64,000 nucleotides of DNA, taken from positions 1 through 64,000 of the forward strand of contig NZ_JAFIBY010000008.1 in assembly GCF_017832355.1 (NCBI RefSeq). The letters are read 5' to 3'. The stretch comes from Serratia sp. PL17 (lineage in GTDB: Bacteria > Pseudomonadota > Gammaproteobacteria > Enterobacterales > Enterobacteriaceae). Made by a program: the position numbers and the translations under genes. Under the pieces are notes generated by a model. The model searched no databases, was not told the origin of the DNA, and saw only the letters and a program-made list of their open reading frames with translations. This document shows positions 35,844 through 47,182 of the stretch, piece after piece. How positions within the stretch are numbered: the first letter of the stretch is position 1; every line of letters starts with the position of its first letter.

Positions 35844-37571
35844 TTAGCAGAGCGTCTTTTCTTCGATGAATTTATTCACGCAATTCATCAGGTCTTGCGC
35901 CGTTGGCTGTGCCAAGGCTTGCGCTGCCAACGCCTTCACATCTTCGAAATTAGTATTACGAATAATTTTCTTGATGCGCGGGATTGAAATCGCACTCATG
36001 CTGAACTCATCCAGCCCCATGCCCAATAACAACAGTGTAGCACGCTCATCGCCAGCCAGTTCACCGCACATACCGGTCCACTTGCCTTCTGCATGAGATG
36101 CATCAATAACCTGTTTGATCAGGCTAAGTACTGATGGGGACATCGGGTTATAGAGATGAGAAATCAGCTCGTTGCCGCGATCTACTGCCAGAGTATACTG
36201 GGTTAGATCGTTTGTCCCAATACTAAAGAAGTCGACTTCTTTCGCCAGGTGGTGAGCAATCACCGCCGCAGCCGGTGTTTCGACCATCACGCCGACTTCA
36301 ATTGTTTCGTCAAACGCCTTGCCTTCTTCACGCAGCTGGGCTTTCAGCGTCTCGATTTCACCTTTCAGATCGCGGACTTCTTCCACGGAAATGATCATCG
36401 GGAACATGATGCGCAGTTTGCCGAACGCGGAGGCACGCAGAATAGCGCGCAGCTGAGCGTGCAGGATTTCTCTGCGGTCCATGGCGATACGGATGGCACG
36501 CCAGCCGAGGAACGGGTTCTCTTCTTTCGGCAGGTTCATGTACGGCAGGTCTTTGTCGCCGCCGATGTCCATGGTACGGACAATCACAGCCTGTGAACCC
36601 ATGGCTTCCGCAACGGCTTTATAAGCCTGGAATTGCTCGTCTTCGGTTGGCAGTGAGTCGCGATCCATAAACAGGAATTCGGTACGATACAGGCCGACGC
36701 CTTCAGCGCCGTTGCGCTCTGCACCTGCGACGTCGCGCACGGTGCCGATGTTGGCGCAGACTTCAACCTGATGACCGTCCAGCGTAATGGCCGGCAGATC
36801 TTTCAGCTTGGCCAGATCGTTTTTCTCGGTGACGTACTGGTTCTGTTCTGCTTTCAGCTGATCGATAACGTCAGCGGTTGGGTTAACGTAAATTTTATTG
36901 TTAACCGCGTCCAGAATCAGGTAATCGTCGTTCTTCACCTGCTTGGTCACGTCGCTGGTGCCTACGATTGCCGGCAATTCCAGAGAACGCGCCATGATGG
37001 AGGTGTGAGACGTACGGCCGCCGAGATCGGTGATGAAACCCAGCACTTTGTCCAGGTTCAACTGTGCGGTCTCAGACGGAGTCAAATCGGTAGCGACCAG
37101 GATAACTTCGTCCTGAATGGCGCTCAGATCGACGATAGCCAGGCCCAGAATGTTCTGCAGCAGGCGTTTACCGATGTCACGTACGTCGGCCGCACGTTCT
37201 TTCAGGTATTCATCGTCGAGTTCTTCCAGTGCTTTCGCCTGGCCTTCGATGATGGTGTAGGCAGCTGCGTCCGCAGAAGCCAACTCATCTTTGATTAGGG
37301 CTATGATTTCCTGCTCAAGCTCTTCGTCTTCCAACAGCATGATGTGGCCTTCGAAGATCGCTTCTTTTTCTTCGCCGAAGGTTTCGCCAGCTTTGGTCTT
37401 GATCGCTTCCAACTGCTCGGACGCTTTGGCGCGGCCAGCAAGAAAACGTGAGACTTCCTGCTCTACATCATCTGCAGAGATTTTCTTCCGGTTGATGACA
37501 ATCTCATCTTCTTTCAGTAGGAGAGCCTTACCAAAAGCGATACCCGGTGATACTAAAATGCCTGAAATCAT
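35844..37571 (-). CDS. ptsI: PTS enzyme I
   Basis: A 575-residue enzyme I, full length. The phosphohistidine is His189 in [22 protein letters not shown]. The C-terminal PEP-binding barrel shows [58 protein letters not shown] and GMCGELAGD. It starts the sugar PTS by taking phosphate from phosphoenolpyruvate and passing it to HPr. It follows ptsH by 46 bp. Confidence 0.98.
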   Translation of the reverse strand: MISGILVSPGIAFGKALLLKEDEIVINRKKISADDVEQEVSRFLAGRAKASEQLEAIKTKAGETFGEEKEAIFEGHIMLLEDEELEQEIIALIKDELASADAAAYTIIEGQAKALEELDDEYLKERAADVRDIGKRLLQNILGLAIVDLSAIQDEVILVATDLTPSETAQLNLDKVLGFITDLGGRTSHTSIMARSLELPAIVGTSDVTKQVKNDDYLILDAVNNKIYVNPTADVIDQLKAEQNQYVTEKNDLAKLKDLPAITLDGHQVEVCANIGTVRDVAGAERNGAEGVGLYRTEFLFMDRDSLPTEDEQFQAYKAVAEAMGSQAVIVRTMDIGGDKDLPYMNLPKEENPFLGWRAIRIAMDRREILHAQLRAILRASAFGKLRIMFPMIISVEEVRDLKGEIETLKAQLREEGKAFDETIEVGVMVETPAAAVIAHHLAKEVDFFSIGTNDLTQYTLAVDRGNELISHLYNPMSPSVLSLIKQVIDASHAEGKWTGMCGELAGDERATLLLLGMGLDEFSMSAISIPRIKKIIRNTNFEDVKALAAQALAQPTAQDLMNCVNKFIEEKTLC

Positions 37572-37617
37572 AACCCTACCTTACTCTTGACTGGTGTTAA
37601 CTAAGAAGACGGGCCGA

Positions 37618-37875
37618 TTACTCAAGCTCTGCCATCAGTTTTACCAAGTGCTCAACGGCTTTCTGCTCGTCTTCACCTTCAGCGGAGATGGTCACTACGG
37701 TCCCTTGAGTCAGCCCCAGAGTTTGCAGTTTGAACAGGCTTTTGGCGCTGGCGCTTTTACCGTTAGAGGTCACGGTGATGTCAGACGTGAAGCCTTTAGC
37801 TTCTTTTACGAACTGAGCGGCAGGGCGAGTGTGCAGACCATTAGGAGCGGTAATAGTAACTTCTTGCTGGAACAT
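37618..37875 (-). CDS. ptsH: PTS phosphocarrier HPr
   Basis: An 85-residue HPr with the active His15 ([14 protein letters not shown]) and Ser46 region [16 protein letters not shown]. It relays phosphate from enzyme I to sugar-specific EIIA proteins. First gene of ptsH-ptsI-crr. The 394 bp upstream (37876-38269) carries a promoter with a Cra operator and the cysK terminator. Confidence 0.98.
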   Translation of the reverse strand: MFQQEVTITAPNGLHTRPAAQFVKEAKGFTSDITVTSNGKSASAKSLFKLQTLGLTQGTVVTISAEGEDEQKAVEHLVKLMAELE

Positions 37876-38057
37876 TGATGTTTCCCCAACTTATTGGTGT
37901 GTTGTGGAGCTAAAGTTTAGCCCAAGGGTGTGACTTTAGCTTGTCTGGTTAGCGCCTGACTATGGTACAGGGGCGAGCATTGATGCAACAGAAAACGACG
38001 AGTTAGGCACTTCAGATCAAAAAATTCAGCTTCTGTCGTCGTTTCAATCAGCTCCCC

Positions 38058-38087
38058 ATTATGCCGTGTTTAACGCATCACCGACAA
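38058..38087 (-). promoter_or_regulatory. sigma-70 promoter candidate of ptsH
   Basis: On the minus strand, TTGTCG (38082-38087) and CATAAT (38058-38063) stand 18 bp apart, about 180 bp ahead of ptsH. The layout, with a Cra site directly upstream and GGCATAATG around the -10, matches the E. coli ptsH P1 region as I remember it. Other ptsH promoters in the same gap are likely but were not fixed. Confidence 0.65.
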
Positions 38088-38092
38088 ATGAG

Positions 38093-38106
38093 TAAATCGA
38101 TTCAGC
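38093..38106 (-). promoter_or_regulatory. Cra (FruR) operator candidate
   Basis: GCTGAATCGATTTA on the minus strand fits the Cra consensus RSTGAAWCSNTHHW at all 14 positions and lies six bases upstream of the -35 element. Cra acts on the ptsHI-crr operon in E. coli. Confidence 0.75.
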
Positions 38107-38220
38107 TTAAACAAGGAATGATGAGTGATTAATTTTGCGCACCGAAATAATGCACCGTTAAATACTAAAGCTGGCAGGTAAAATCAATCTTTGACTGCTA
38201 TAAACTTTGATCCAGTCCAC

Positions 38221-38248
38221 AAAAAAGCACCCCGAAAGGTGCTTTTTT
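38221..38248 (-). terminator. terminator of cysK
   Basis: AAAAAAGCACC and GGTGCTTTTTT form an 11 bp stem with a CCGAAA loop, giving a T tract on either strand. On the minus strand it lies about 22 bp past the cysK stop. Confidence 0.9.
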
Positions 38249-38269
38249 AGCGATTTGTGCACAGTGGCA

Positions 38270-39238
38270 CTACTGTTGCAATTCTTGCTCAGTGAACAAA
38301 TCAGCGAACAGAGCGGTGCTTAAATAGCGCTCGCCGGAGGACGGCAAGATCACCACGATGGTTTTGTCGGCGAATTCAGGTTCTTCGGCCAATTTCACGG
38401 CTGCCACCACTGCGGCACCGGAGGAAATGCCCGCCAGAATGCCTTCTTCGTCCATCAAACGGCGCGCCATGCTGATGGCTTCGTCGTTGGTGACTTGTTC
38501 GACGCGGTCAACCAACTTGAGATCCAGGTTGCCCGGGATAAAACCTGCACCGATGCCCTGAATCTTATGGGGACCTGGTTTGATCTCTTCACCGGCGAGC
38601 GCCTGGGTGATGACCGGTGAGTCGGTAGGCTCCACCGCGACAGTGGTGATTGCCTTGCCTTTGGTATTCTTGATATAGCGGCTGACACCCGTCAGCGTAC
38701 CGCCGGTACCCACGCCGGAAATGAAAACATCCACTTCGCCATCGGTATCGTCCCAGATTTCTGGGCCGGTAGTTTGTTCATGAATTGCTGGGTTAGCCGG
38801 ATTGCTGAACTGCTGCAGGATGATGTAGCGATTCGGATCGGTGGCGACAATTTCTTCCGCCTTGGCGATCGCGCCCTTCATGCCTTTTGCGCCTTCGGTC
38901 AACACCAGGTTGGCGCCCAGCGCCTTCAGCAGCTTACGGCGTTCGATGCTCATGGTTTCCGGCATGGTCAGCGTCAGCTTGTAGCCACGCGCCGCGGCGA
39001 CGAACGCCAGAGCGATACCGGTGTTGCCGCTGGTCGGCTCCACAAGTTCTTTGCCGGCGACCAGGATGCCGCGTTTTTCCGCGTCCCAAATCATATTGGC
39101 ACCGATGCGGCATTTAACGCTGAAGCTAGGGTTGCGAGATTCAACCTTGGCCAGAATGCGTCCGTTGCCGATACGGTTCAGACGAACCAGCGGCGTATGG
39201 CCGATTGTTAATGAGTTATCTTCATATATCTTGCTCAT
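38270..39238 (-). CDS. cysK: cysteine synthase A (O-acetylserine sulfhydrylase A)
   Basis: A 322-residue CysK. PLP lysine Lys42 ([11 protein letters not shown]), the loop [13 protein letters not shown] and the glycine loop [21 protein letters not shown] are clear. It is the main enzyme making cysteine from O-acetylserine and sulfide. A second gene for this reaction, cysM, is 9 kb away. The cysZ-cysK order is as in E. coli; CysB control is expected, but I could not fix a site. It lies on the same strand as cysZ with a gap of 183 bp. Confidence 0.97.
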   Translation of the reverse strand: MSKIYEDNSLTIGHTPLVRLNRIGNGRILAKVESRNPSFSVKCRIGANMIWDAEKRGILVAGKELVEPTSGNTGIALAFVAAARGYKLTLTMPETMSIERRKLLKALGANLVLTEGAKGMKGAIAKAEEIVATDPNRYIILQQFSNPANPAIHEQTTGPEIWDDTDGEVDVFISGVGTGGTLTGVSRYIKNTKGKAITTVAVEPTDSPVITQALAGEEIKPGPHKIQGIGAGFIPGNLDLKLVDRVEQVTNDEAISMARRLMDEEGILAGISSGAAVVAAVKLAEEPEFADKTIVVILPSSGERYLSTALFADLFTEQELQQ

Positions 39239-39421
39239 AGCCCGTCCTTTAACTCTATGAAAATGTGGGGAACATCGAAAGCATACGCTAACAGTACCGG
39301 CAGGGAAGTAAAGAATTGGTATATCTATATGTTATTAGGAAATAAGTTTTAAGCACAAGGATAAGGGCGCATATTGCGCGCCCTGTCGAAGAATTAATCG
39401 TAATGCGGGGCCGAAAATGGC

Positions 39422-40183
39422 TTAGGAACGTACGAATTGCGTACGATAACGGTCGACCCACATGGCGGTGGCGCCGCAAACCGCGACCGGCAGGATAACC
39501 AGATTGAGGATGGGGATCATGGTGAACAGGCTCACCATCGCGCCAAACTGCAGGTTATCGGTTTTATGCTGACGCAGTGCGCTGCGCATATCGGCAAAGC
39601 TCACCTTGTGGTTATCGAAAGGGTAGTCGCAATACTGAATTGCCAGCATCCAGGCGCTGAACAGGAACCACAGCACAGGCGCCACGGTTTGGCCAATGCC
39701 AGGAATGAAATAAAGAATCAGCAACAATAAGGCGCGTGGCAGATAGTAAGCCAGCTTGCGCCATTCACGCGCCATAATGCGCGGCAGATCTTTCACAATG
39801 CCGAAGATACCGGTGTCCGGTAACGGCTTGCCGGTCAGGCTGCCTTCCAACTGTTCGGCTAGCAGGCCACAGAAGGGGGCAGCGATCAGGTTGGTGATGG
39901 TGCTGAACAGATAGCTGAACACCAACAGCACGGAAATGACCGCAAGTGGCCACAGCAAATAGCTCAGCCACTGCAGCCAACTGGGAACATGGCTCATCAT
40001 GCTCGGGATCCAGTCGCCCAGTTGGCTGAACAACCACCAGAAAGCGGACCCCATCAGCAGTACATTGACCAGCAACGGTAATACGACATAGCGTTTAATC
40101 CCCGGGCGCGAAATCAGGCGCCAGCCTTCGGCAAAATAATGAAGGCCGTTGGTGGAGTGAGAAGGTGACTGCGAATAGGACAT
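39422..40183 (-). CDS. cysZ: sulfate transporter CysZ
   Basis: A 253-residue inner-membrane protein with four main hydrophobic segments (about 32-52, 70-95, 150-175, 212-235). The start [32 protein letters not shown] and the segment [18 protein letters not shown] identify CysZ. It is a high-affinity sulfate importer that feeds cysteine synthesis. A hairpin (about 39363-39383) with a weak T tract follows before cysK. It is divergent from zipA. Confidence 0.96.
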   Translation of the reverse strand: MSYSQSPSHSTNGLHYFAEGWRLISRPGIKRYVVLPLLVNVLLMGSAFWWLFSQLGDWIPSMMSHVPSWLQWLSYLLWPLAVISVLLVFSYLFSTITNLIAAPFCGLLAEQLEGSLTGKPLPDTGIFGIVKDLPRIMAREWRKLAYYLPRALLLLILYFIPGIGQTVAPVLWFLFSAWMLAIQYCDYPFDNHKVSFADMRSALRQHKTDNLQFGAMVSLFTMIPILNLVILPVAVCGATAMWVDRYRTQFVRS

Positions 40184-40404
40184 ATCTTAAGTTATCTCTT
40201 TGTCTGAACAGGCATCGCTATCATATCGGGATGATTTTCTACTGGCTAGGGTGACATTGGCTGAAAAAACAGCAAAAAAAGGCAGTGTAATCATCTTTAT
40301 TGGCATAAAGTTCAGCACGGACTTGCACTTGTGTGCTCGGGCAAATAGAGTTAAAGAGTGAATGTTTGCCGCGGTGGCAATGTATTGGAACAACAGAGAT
40401 AGCA

Positions 40405-41403
40405 ATGATGCAGGATTTGCGTCTGATATTAATCGTTGTTGGCGCGATCGCCATAATAGCGTTGTTATTGCACGGTCTTTGGACCAGCCGTAAGGAACGC
40501 TCATCGCTTTTCCGCGATCGCCCAGCCAAACGTTCTAAAAAAGAACGTGAACAATCCCCGATCGACGATCTCGATGAAGGCGTGGGAGAGGTGCGTGTAC
40601 GCTCCGCTCACCCGCAGGATGAGCCGTCCTTTGGTCATTTTGATGCCGCTCGCGAAGAACCCGTGGTTGCGCCCAAGCCTGCTCCAGCGGCTGAGCCAGC
40701 ACCGCGTGCCGTTCAACCGGCTGCTCATCAGTCTCCGCCACCGCTGTCTCAGCGGCCGGATTATGATGACATCCTGTTGGACAACTACGCGCAGGACGAA
40801 GACGATGAGCCGCAGCAGCCTGCGACACGCCGTGAACCGCGCGTTGACGATCTCCCGCCAGTGGCGCATGCAGCAGAACCGGTGTTCCACACCGAGCCTG
40901 CTCAGCAGCCGCAGCCGGAAGAGAAGCCAGCGGTGGTGCACGAGCCTCAGCCTGCTCCTGCCGCCATCAAACCGGCAAAACTGAAAGAAACCGTACTGGT
41001 GTTGCACGTTACTGCACATCAGGGTGGCGTGATCGGCGGCGAAGTCTTGCTGCAGAGCGTGCTGCAAGCGGGCTTCCAGTTTGGCGAAATGGGCATTTTC
41101 CATCGCCATATCAGCCCTGCGGGCAGCGGCCCTGTGCTGTTCAGCCTGGCGAATATGGTTAAACCGGGGTCCTTTGATCCTGAGATGATGTCTGATTTCT
41201 CCACGCCAGGCGTGTCGATGTTCATGATGGTGCCGTCTTATGGCGACGCTAATCAGAACTTCAAGCTGATGCTGCAGTCGGCTCAGCGAATCGCCGACGA
41301 TGTGGGTGGTGTGGTGCTGGACGATGAGCGCCGCATGATGACCCCGCAGAAGCTGGAAACCTACAAAGCGCGCATTCGTGAAGTGTTGGATAACACCGAC
41401 TGA
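40405..41403 (+). CDS. zipA: cell-division protein ZipA
   Basis: A 332-residue ZipA starting [36 protein letters not shown], an N-out membrane anchor at about residues 5-25 followed by a basic stretch. Then comes a long Pro/Gln/Ala-rich linker (about 40-195) and the C-terminal FtsZ-binding domain ([29 protein letters not shown] ... [26 protein letters not shown]). It tethers FtsZ to the membrane at the division site. The start is ATG 40405 or 40408; an in-frame upstream ATG has no support. It is divergent from cysZ, as in E. coli. Confidence 0.96.
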   Translation: MMQDLRLILIVVGAIAIIALLLHGLWTSRKERSSLFRDRPAKRSKKEREQSPIDDLDEGVGEVRVRSAHPQDEPSFGHFDAAREEPVVAPKPAPAAEPAPRAVQPAAHQSPPPLSQRPDYDDILLDNYAQDEDDEPQQPATRREPRVDDLPPVAHAAEPVFHTEPAQQPQPEEKPAVVHEPQPAPAAIKPAKLKETVLVLHVTAHQGGVIGGEVLLQSVLQAGFQFGEMGIFHRHISPAGSGPVLFSLANMVKPGSFDPEMMSDFSTPGVSMFMMVPSYGDANQNFKLMLQSAQRIADDVGGVVLDDERRMMTPQKLETYKARIREVLDNTD

Positions 41404-41440
41404 TCGGCTGCTACGCGCACTCAATACCCGTAATCCTAAA

Positions 41441-41464
41441 GCCCCCGCTAGTCGGGGGTTTTGT
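41441..41464 (+). terminator. intrinsic terminator of zipA
   Basis: CCCCCG and CGGGGG (41442-41447 with 41453-41458) with a CTAGT loop, followed by TTTTGTT. It is directly followed by the palindromic repeat at 41465. Confidence 0.88.
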
Positions 41465-41585
41465 TACCCTAAATACGTCGAACTGCATCAAAGCGGCAAC
41501 GGAGCGAAGCCCAGGGAACTTAGCTAACTAAGTCACGGGTCAGTAAAGGCAGCCCACAAAGATGCAGCTTGAAATATGACGGGGA
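41465..41585. repeat. dispersed palindromic repeat, diverged copy between zipA and ligA
   Basis: About 121 bp, from TACCCTAAATACGTCGAACTG to GCAGCTTGAAATATGACGGGG, in the same orientation as the copy at 35113. Shared blocks are GCGGCAACGGAGCGAAGCCCAGGG, TAACTAAGTCA and AGGCAGCCCACAAAGATGCAG. It has more substitutions than the other two. Confidence 0.75.
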
Positions 41586-41600
41586 TATCTTTGATGGTGA

Positions 41601-43624
<2,024 letters not shown>

Positions 43625-43625
<1 letters not shown>

Positions 43626-43840
43626 TGGAAAAAGAGAACCTGATCGAAATTGCCAATACCGTGATGCCGTTCGGCAAGTATCAGGGAAGGGTGTTGATTG
43701 ACTTGCCTGAAGAGTATCTGCTGTGGTTCGCCCGCAAAGGGGAGTTCCCCAACGGCAAACTGGGCATGCTGATGGAAATGACGTTGGCGATTAAAATCGA
43801 AGGGCTCGACAACCTGGTCAAGCCGCTGAAGAAAAGCTGA
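43625..43840 (+). CDS. ypeB: DUF3820 protein YpeB
   Basis: A 71-residue protein of the DUF3820 family: VMPFGKYQGRVLIDLPEEYLLWFARKGEFPNGKLGMLMEMTLAIKIEGL. The FGKYxGxxxxDLPxxYLxWF pattern is shared with putative quorum-sensing-regulated and exonuclease-linked small proteins, but function is unknown. It overlaps ligA by one base and follows it in E. coli too, so it is a fixed partner of ligA. Confidence 0.92.
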
Positions 43841-43846
43841 GTTGCC

Positions 43847-43873
43847 GGGCGCGGTGTCTTGCCGCGCCCATTT
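43847..43873. terminator. terminator between ypeB and yfeH
   Basis: GGGCGCGG (43847-43854) pairs with CCGCGCCC (43862-43869) around a 7-base loop, followed by ATTTC on the plus strand. It stands between two convergent genes; the T tract is short. Confidence 0.65.
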
Positions 43874-43875
43874 CA

Positions 43876-44868
43876 TTATCCCCGTGCCGTTTCTGCGTTT
43901 GGCACCGCCTGTTTTTCCTGCTGTTTCTTCTGATAGCGCCGTGCCAGTACTGCGCAGGTCATCAACTGCACCTGATGGAACACCATCAGCGGTAGCACCA
44001 TAATCCCAACGGTCGCGGCCGGGAACAGGATATTGGCCATCGGGATGCCGTTTGCCAGGCTTTTCTTCGAACCGCAAAACACAATGGTGATCTCATCGGC
44101 TTTGCTAAAGCCCAGCCAGCGCGCCATGTAGGTGTTGACCACTAACACAATCGTCAACAATACCAGACTGCCCACCACAATAAACACCAGCGACCCAATG
44201 CCGACCTGATGCCAGATACCGTGTGTAACTGCCTCGCTAAAAGCGGCATAGACGACCAGCAGAATCGACGTCTGGTCGGTTTTGCCGATCAACTTGCGGT
44301 TACGTTCAATCCATTTGCCAATGAGTGGCCGTGACAGGTGGCCAGCGACAAAGGGCACCAGCAGTTGCAGCACAATGGAGCCGACCTGTTGAAGGCTGCC
44401 GGTTTCACCGTGGACATTCATCAATAGCCCGACCAGCAGGGGAGAAACGAATATTCCCAGCAGGCTCGAAGCTGAAGCGCTGCACACCGCAGCAGCAACG
44501 TTGCCACCTGCCAGCGACGTAAATGCAATGGCCGATTGCACGGTGGCAGGCAGGATGCACAGGTAAATAAAACCGGAATACAATTCAGGGCTGACGTTGA
44601 CCGGTGACCACCATTTGAACAGCACACCGAGCACCGGGAAAATAATAAAGGTGCTGAACATCACCCACAGATGCAGCCGCCAGTTATTGCTACCGGCCAA
44701 AATGGCTTCGCGCGACAGTTTGGCACCGTGCATAAAGAACAGCAGAGCGATGGCGGCGATGGTCAGGGCGTTCAGCCAACCGACAAACTCGCCGCGTGCC
44801 GGCAGAAATGAAGCCAACAGCACGGTGGCGATCAGCGTCAGAGTAAAGCGATCGGGCAGAAATCTCAT
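43876..44868 (-). CDS. yfeH: bile acid:sodium symporter family protein YfeH
   Basis: A 330-residue inner-membrane protein with about ten helices, of the SBF-like (PF13593) group. Marks are FFMHGAKLSREAILAG, LCILPATVQSAIAFTSLAGGNVAAAVCSASASSLLGIFVSPL and IVFCGSKKSLANGIPMANILFP. The transported substrate is not known. It is divergent from the LysR gene yfeR, the same pair as in E. coli, where yfeR lies next to the gene it probably controls. Confidence 0.93.
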   Translation of the reverse strand: MRFLPDRFTLTLIATVLLASFLPARGEFVGWLNALTIAAIALLFFMHGAKLSREAILAGSNNWRLHLWVMFSTFIIFPVLGVLFKWWSPVNVSPELYSGFIYLCILPATVQSAIAFTSLAGGNVAAAVCSASASSLLGIFVSPLLVGLLMNVHGETGSLQQVGSIVLQLLVPFVAGHLSRPLIGKWIERNRKLIGKTDQTSILLVVYAAFSEAVTHGIWHQVGIGSLVFIVVGSLVLLTIVLVVNTYMARWLGFSKADEITIVFCGSKKSLANGIPMANILFPAATVGIMVLPLMVFHQVQLMTCAVLARRYQKKQQEKQAVPNAETARG

Positions 44869-44964
44869 GGTGGCGCACTCGGGAAAGAAATCAATGCACG
44901 CATTGTCGCGCGGCGAGATATAATAATTAAATTGATTTATTTAATTCATTTATGAATAAAAAAC

Positions 44965-45885
44965 ATGAATTACTCGATTAAGCAGCTCAAAGTGTTTGTG
45001 GCCATTGCGCGGCATCGCAGTTTCAGCCGGGCGGGTGAGGCGATTGGCTTGACGCAGTCGGCGGTCAGCCATAGCGTGAAAGAGTTAGAGGCGGAGATAG
45101 GTGTGCGCTTGCTCGATCGCACGACGCGTGAAGTGCTGCTGACCGATGCCGGACAGCGTCTGGCAAACCGCGTAGAGCGCTTACTCGATGAGTTACAATC
45201 GTCATTGCTTGATGCACGCAGCTTTGGTGTGCAGCGCAGCGGTACGGTACGCGTCGCATCGAGCCAGACTATTTCCGCACATCTGATGCCGCAATGTATC
45301 GCTGCGGGTGAAAAGAAATACCCGGATATTCGCATTATGCTGCGTGACCAGGCACAACAGCAGGTGCTTCACAGCATTAGAAACGCTGAAGTGGATTTCG
45401 GTATTGTGGTTGATCCGGTGCAGGCGATGGACCTTGATTGCGAGCCGATTCTGTACGAACCCTTTCTGTTACTGTGCCGTAATGATCACCCGTTTGCCAG
45501 CCAACCTGAAGTCCATTGGTCGGCGCTGACCGGTAGCCGCCTGGTATTGCAGGATTATGCTTCCGGTAGCCGGCCACTGATTGACAGCGCACTGCGCCAG
45601 CAAGGGGTGGACGCCACGGTGGTGCAAGAGATTGGCCACCCAGCGACGCTGTTCCCGATGGTGGCGGCGGGCATAGGTATCAGCATTTTCCCGGCGCTGG
45701 CGTTACCGTTGCCGGAAGGCGGCCAGCTAAAAGTGCGTCGATTGGTGCCGGAAATCAACCGCGCATTGATGTTGGTGCGGCGCAAAAACCGCTCGCTGAC
45801 ACCCGCCGCGGAAGTCATCTGGCAGGTGGTCGGGCAGCAGGCGGCGTTATTGCAACAGCAGCGCGGCCAACAGGCAGATTACTGA
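44965..45885 (+). CDS. yfeR: LysR-family regulator YfeR
   Basis: A 306-residue LysR regulator. The helix-turn-helix is [35 protein letters not shown] (about 11-45) and the effector domain follows ([31 protein letters not shown]). Divergent from yfeH with a 96 bp gap that is rich in TAATTAAATTGATTTATTTAATTCA-type A/T sequence (kept here only as a description), probably the shared operator. YfeR of Salmonella is linked to osmotic response. Confidence 0.92.
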   Translation: MNYSIKQLKVFVAIARHRSFSRAGEAIGLTQSAVSHSVKELEAEIGVRLLDRTTREVLLTDAGQRLANRVERLLDELQSSLLDARSFGVQRSGTVRVASSQTISAHLMPQCIAAGEKKYPDIRIMLRDQAQQQVLHSIRNAEVDFGIVVDPVQAMDLDCEPILYEPFLLLCRNDHPFASQPEVHWSALTGSRLVLQDYASGSRPLIDSALRQQGVDATVVQEIGHPATLFPMVAAGIGISIFPALALPLPEGGQLKVRRLVPEINRALMLVRRKNRSLTPAAEVIWQVVGQQAALLQQQRGQQADY

Positions 45886-45886
45886 G

Positions 45887-46363
45887 TCAGATATACACGT
45901 CCACCGCGTTGTGCGCGGTTGGGCGGTTAATACCATCGCCTTTAGCGGGGGAAACACCGCCAGCAGCCTTGGCCATTTGCGCAGCTTGCTGCTTTTCCAT
46001 CTCTTCTCTTTGAATTCGTGCGATCTCGGCTTGCAGCATTTTAATCAACGCCTGGATCTGCTGTTTTTGTTTTTCGATCTCTTTGGGATCGGCGTCTGAG
46101 TCTTTCAGATCCACCAGCTTCTGTTGCAGATCCTGAATCTGTTTATTCAACACCTTGATGCGTGCCGAGGCGTTGCTGTCGGTGATTTTTACCCGGTCGT
46201 TAAGCCCACCTTCCTTGGCTTCCTTCATTTTGCCGCCTTCCGGTTGCTGGTTGACCGGTTTGGCCATCAGCAACTGGCCTTCGTTACCCGGGGCGCTAAA
46301 AACCTTGCTGACACCGGGTATGGTGTTTTTCACTGGGACAATCATGGTGATATTGGTCGACAT
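45887..46363 (-). CDS. FlxA-like coiled-coil protein
   Basis: A 158-residue protein without signal peptide or membrane segment. The middle (ASARIKVLNKQIQDLQQKLVDLKDSDADPKEIEKQKQQIQALIKMLQAEIARIQREEMEKQQ, about 60-125) is a continuous coiled coil of the FlxA-like family. FlxA in E. coli is a prophage-borne gene under flagellar sigma control; no flagellar gene or clear sigma-28 promoter is seen here. It converges on yfeR with a 1 bp gap and is 59 bp downstream of the next gene on its strand. Function unknown. Confidence 0.8.
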   Translation of the reverse strand: MSTNITMIVPVKNTIPGVSKVFSAPGNEGQLLMAKPVNQQPEGGKMKEAKEGGLNDRVKITDSNASARIKVLNKQIQDLQQKLVDLKDSDADPKEIEKQKQQIQALIKMLQAEIARIQREEMEKQQAAQMAKAAGGVSPAKGDGINRPTAHNAVDVYI

Positions 46364-46422
46364 ATTGCTCTCCCTGCGTCTTGATGTGGCTGTTCAGGGT
46401 ATCGGCCGTGCGGGGTAAAACT

Positions 46423-46971
46423 TTACCCACGAATTTGTCGCAGACGCGGCCAGTGTTGCAACCAGCCCTTGCTTGCCACACGCTGTTCATAGGTGTCGAG
46501 GTTGCCGTTTTTGGTATTGAAGGTGATGGTGTCATCAAACAACCCATCGAGGCCGAATGGCGCGACCAATGTAATGCTGTCGTCGGCATTCAGGCGTGCG
46601 CCAACCGCCGTTTCTCTCTCGGTCCAAAAGCTGATGGCCTCTTCGCTGTTGAGATAGGGTGCTCGGCCGCTGCGTAAGTGCATACGCGCCTGGTTCTTGA
46701 CCGACCACGGCTGTGGCATCCACTCCTGCAGCCGTAGTTCCAGCATTTGATCACGCTCTGCCTCTGGCCGCTGCGGATCAAAATGTATCACGTCGATGTC
46801 GTTGAGCGGTGTCGGTGTGGCGTACCCATGCAACTGGTCCCACACCAGATTACGCACAAAGCCAGCGCCCAGGCACCAGTCATTCAGACCGAGTCGCCGC
46901 GCGGTACGCAATGCGGCCATTCGTCCACTATCTTGCTGTAACCACTGGATAATTTGCTGTTGCCGGTTCAT
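46423..46971 (-). CDS. nucleotidyltransferase-family protein (PF06042 type)
   Basis: A 182-residue protein with the pattern of the DUF925/PF06042 nucleotidyltransferase group: LNDWCLGAGFVRNLVWDQLHG ... PLNDIDVIHFDP, where GAGFVRN and the DIDV acidic pair fit the metal site of the nucleotidyltransferase fold. Later marks are WSVKNQARMHLRSGRAPYLNSEEAISFWTE and FGLDGLFDDTITFN. The substrate is unknown. It is preceded by a 211 bp gap shared with eutB (46972-47182), in which I could identify no specific control element. Confidence 0.85.
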   Translation of the reverse strand: MNRQQQIIQWLQQDSGRMAALRTARRLGLNDWCLGAGFVRNLVWDQLHGYATPTPLNDIDVIHFDPQRPEAERDQMLELRLQEWMPQPWSVKNQARMHLRSGRAPYLNSEEAISFWTERETAVGARLNADDSITLVAPFGLDGLFDDTITFNTKNGNLDTYEQRVASKGWLQHWPRLRQIRG

Positions 46972-47182
46972 TACCTCTCCTTTGTTGCGGCTACTTTAAC
47001 CCGAAGCGCCTGCGGGCGGAATGCCGTGCATGATTTTAGTGCATTGGTTCTGGGGGCGAAGTGGTGTCAATAGAGGTTAATCGGATGATTTCCGGTACAA
47101 AATAATTTCGACTGTGGACTGACTACACTTGGTACAGGGTTTGCAACTTTAGCTGTGTCATCAGGGCAGAACAGGGGGTGCA

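Noticed and set aside
40501-41424. A 307-codon minus-strand frame opposite zipA
   Set aside because: The composition (Arg/His/Leu-rich) mirrors the zipA Pro/Gln/Ala linker; zipA is certain on the other strand.
46972-47182. Possible adenosylcobalamin riboswitch before eutB
   Set aside because: I looked for the B12-box pattern and a long structured leader and found neither in the 211 bp gap.
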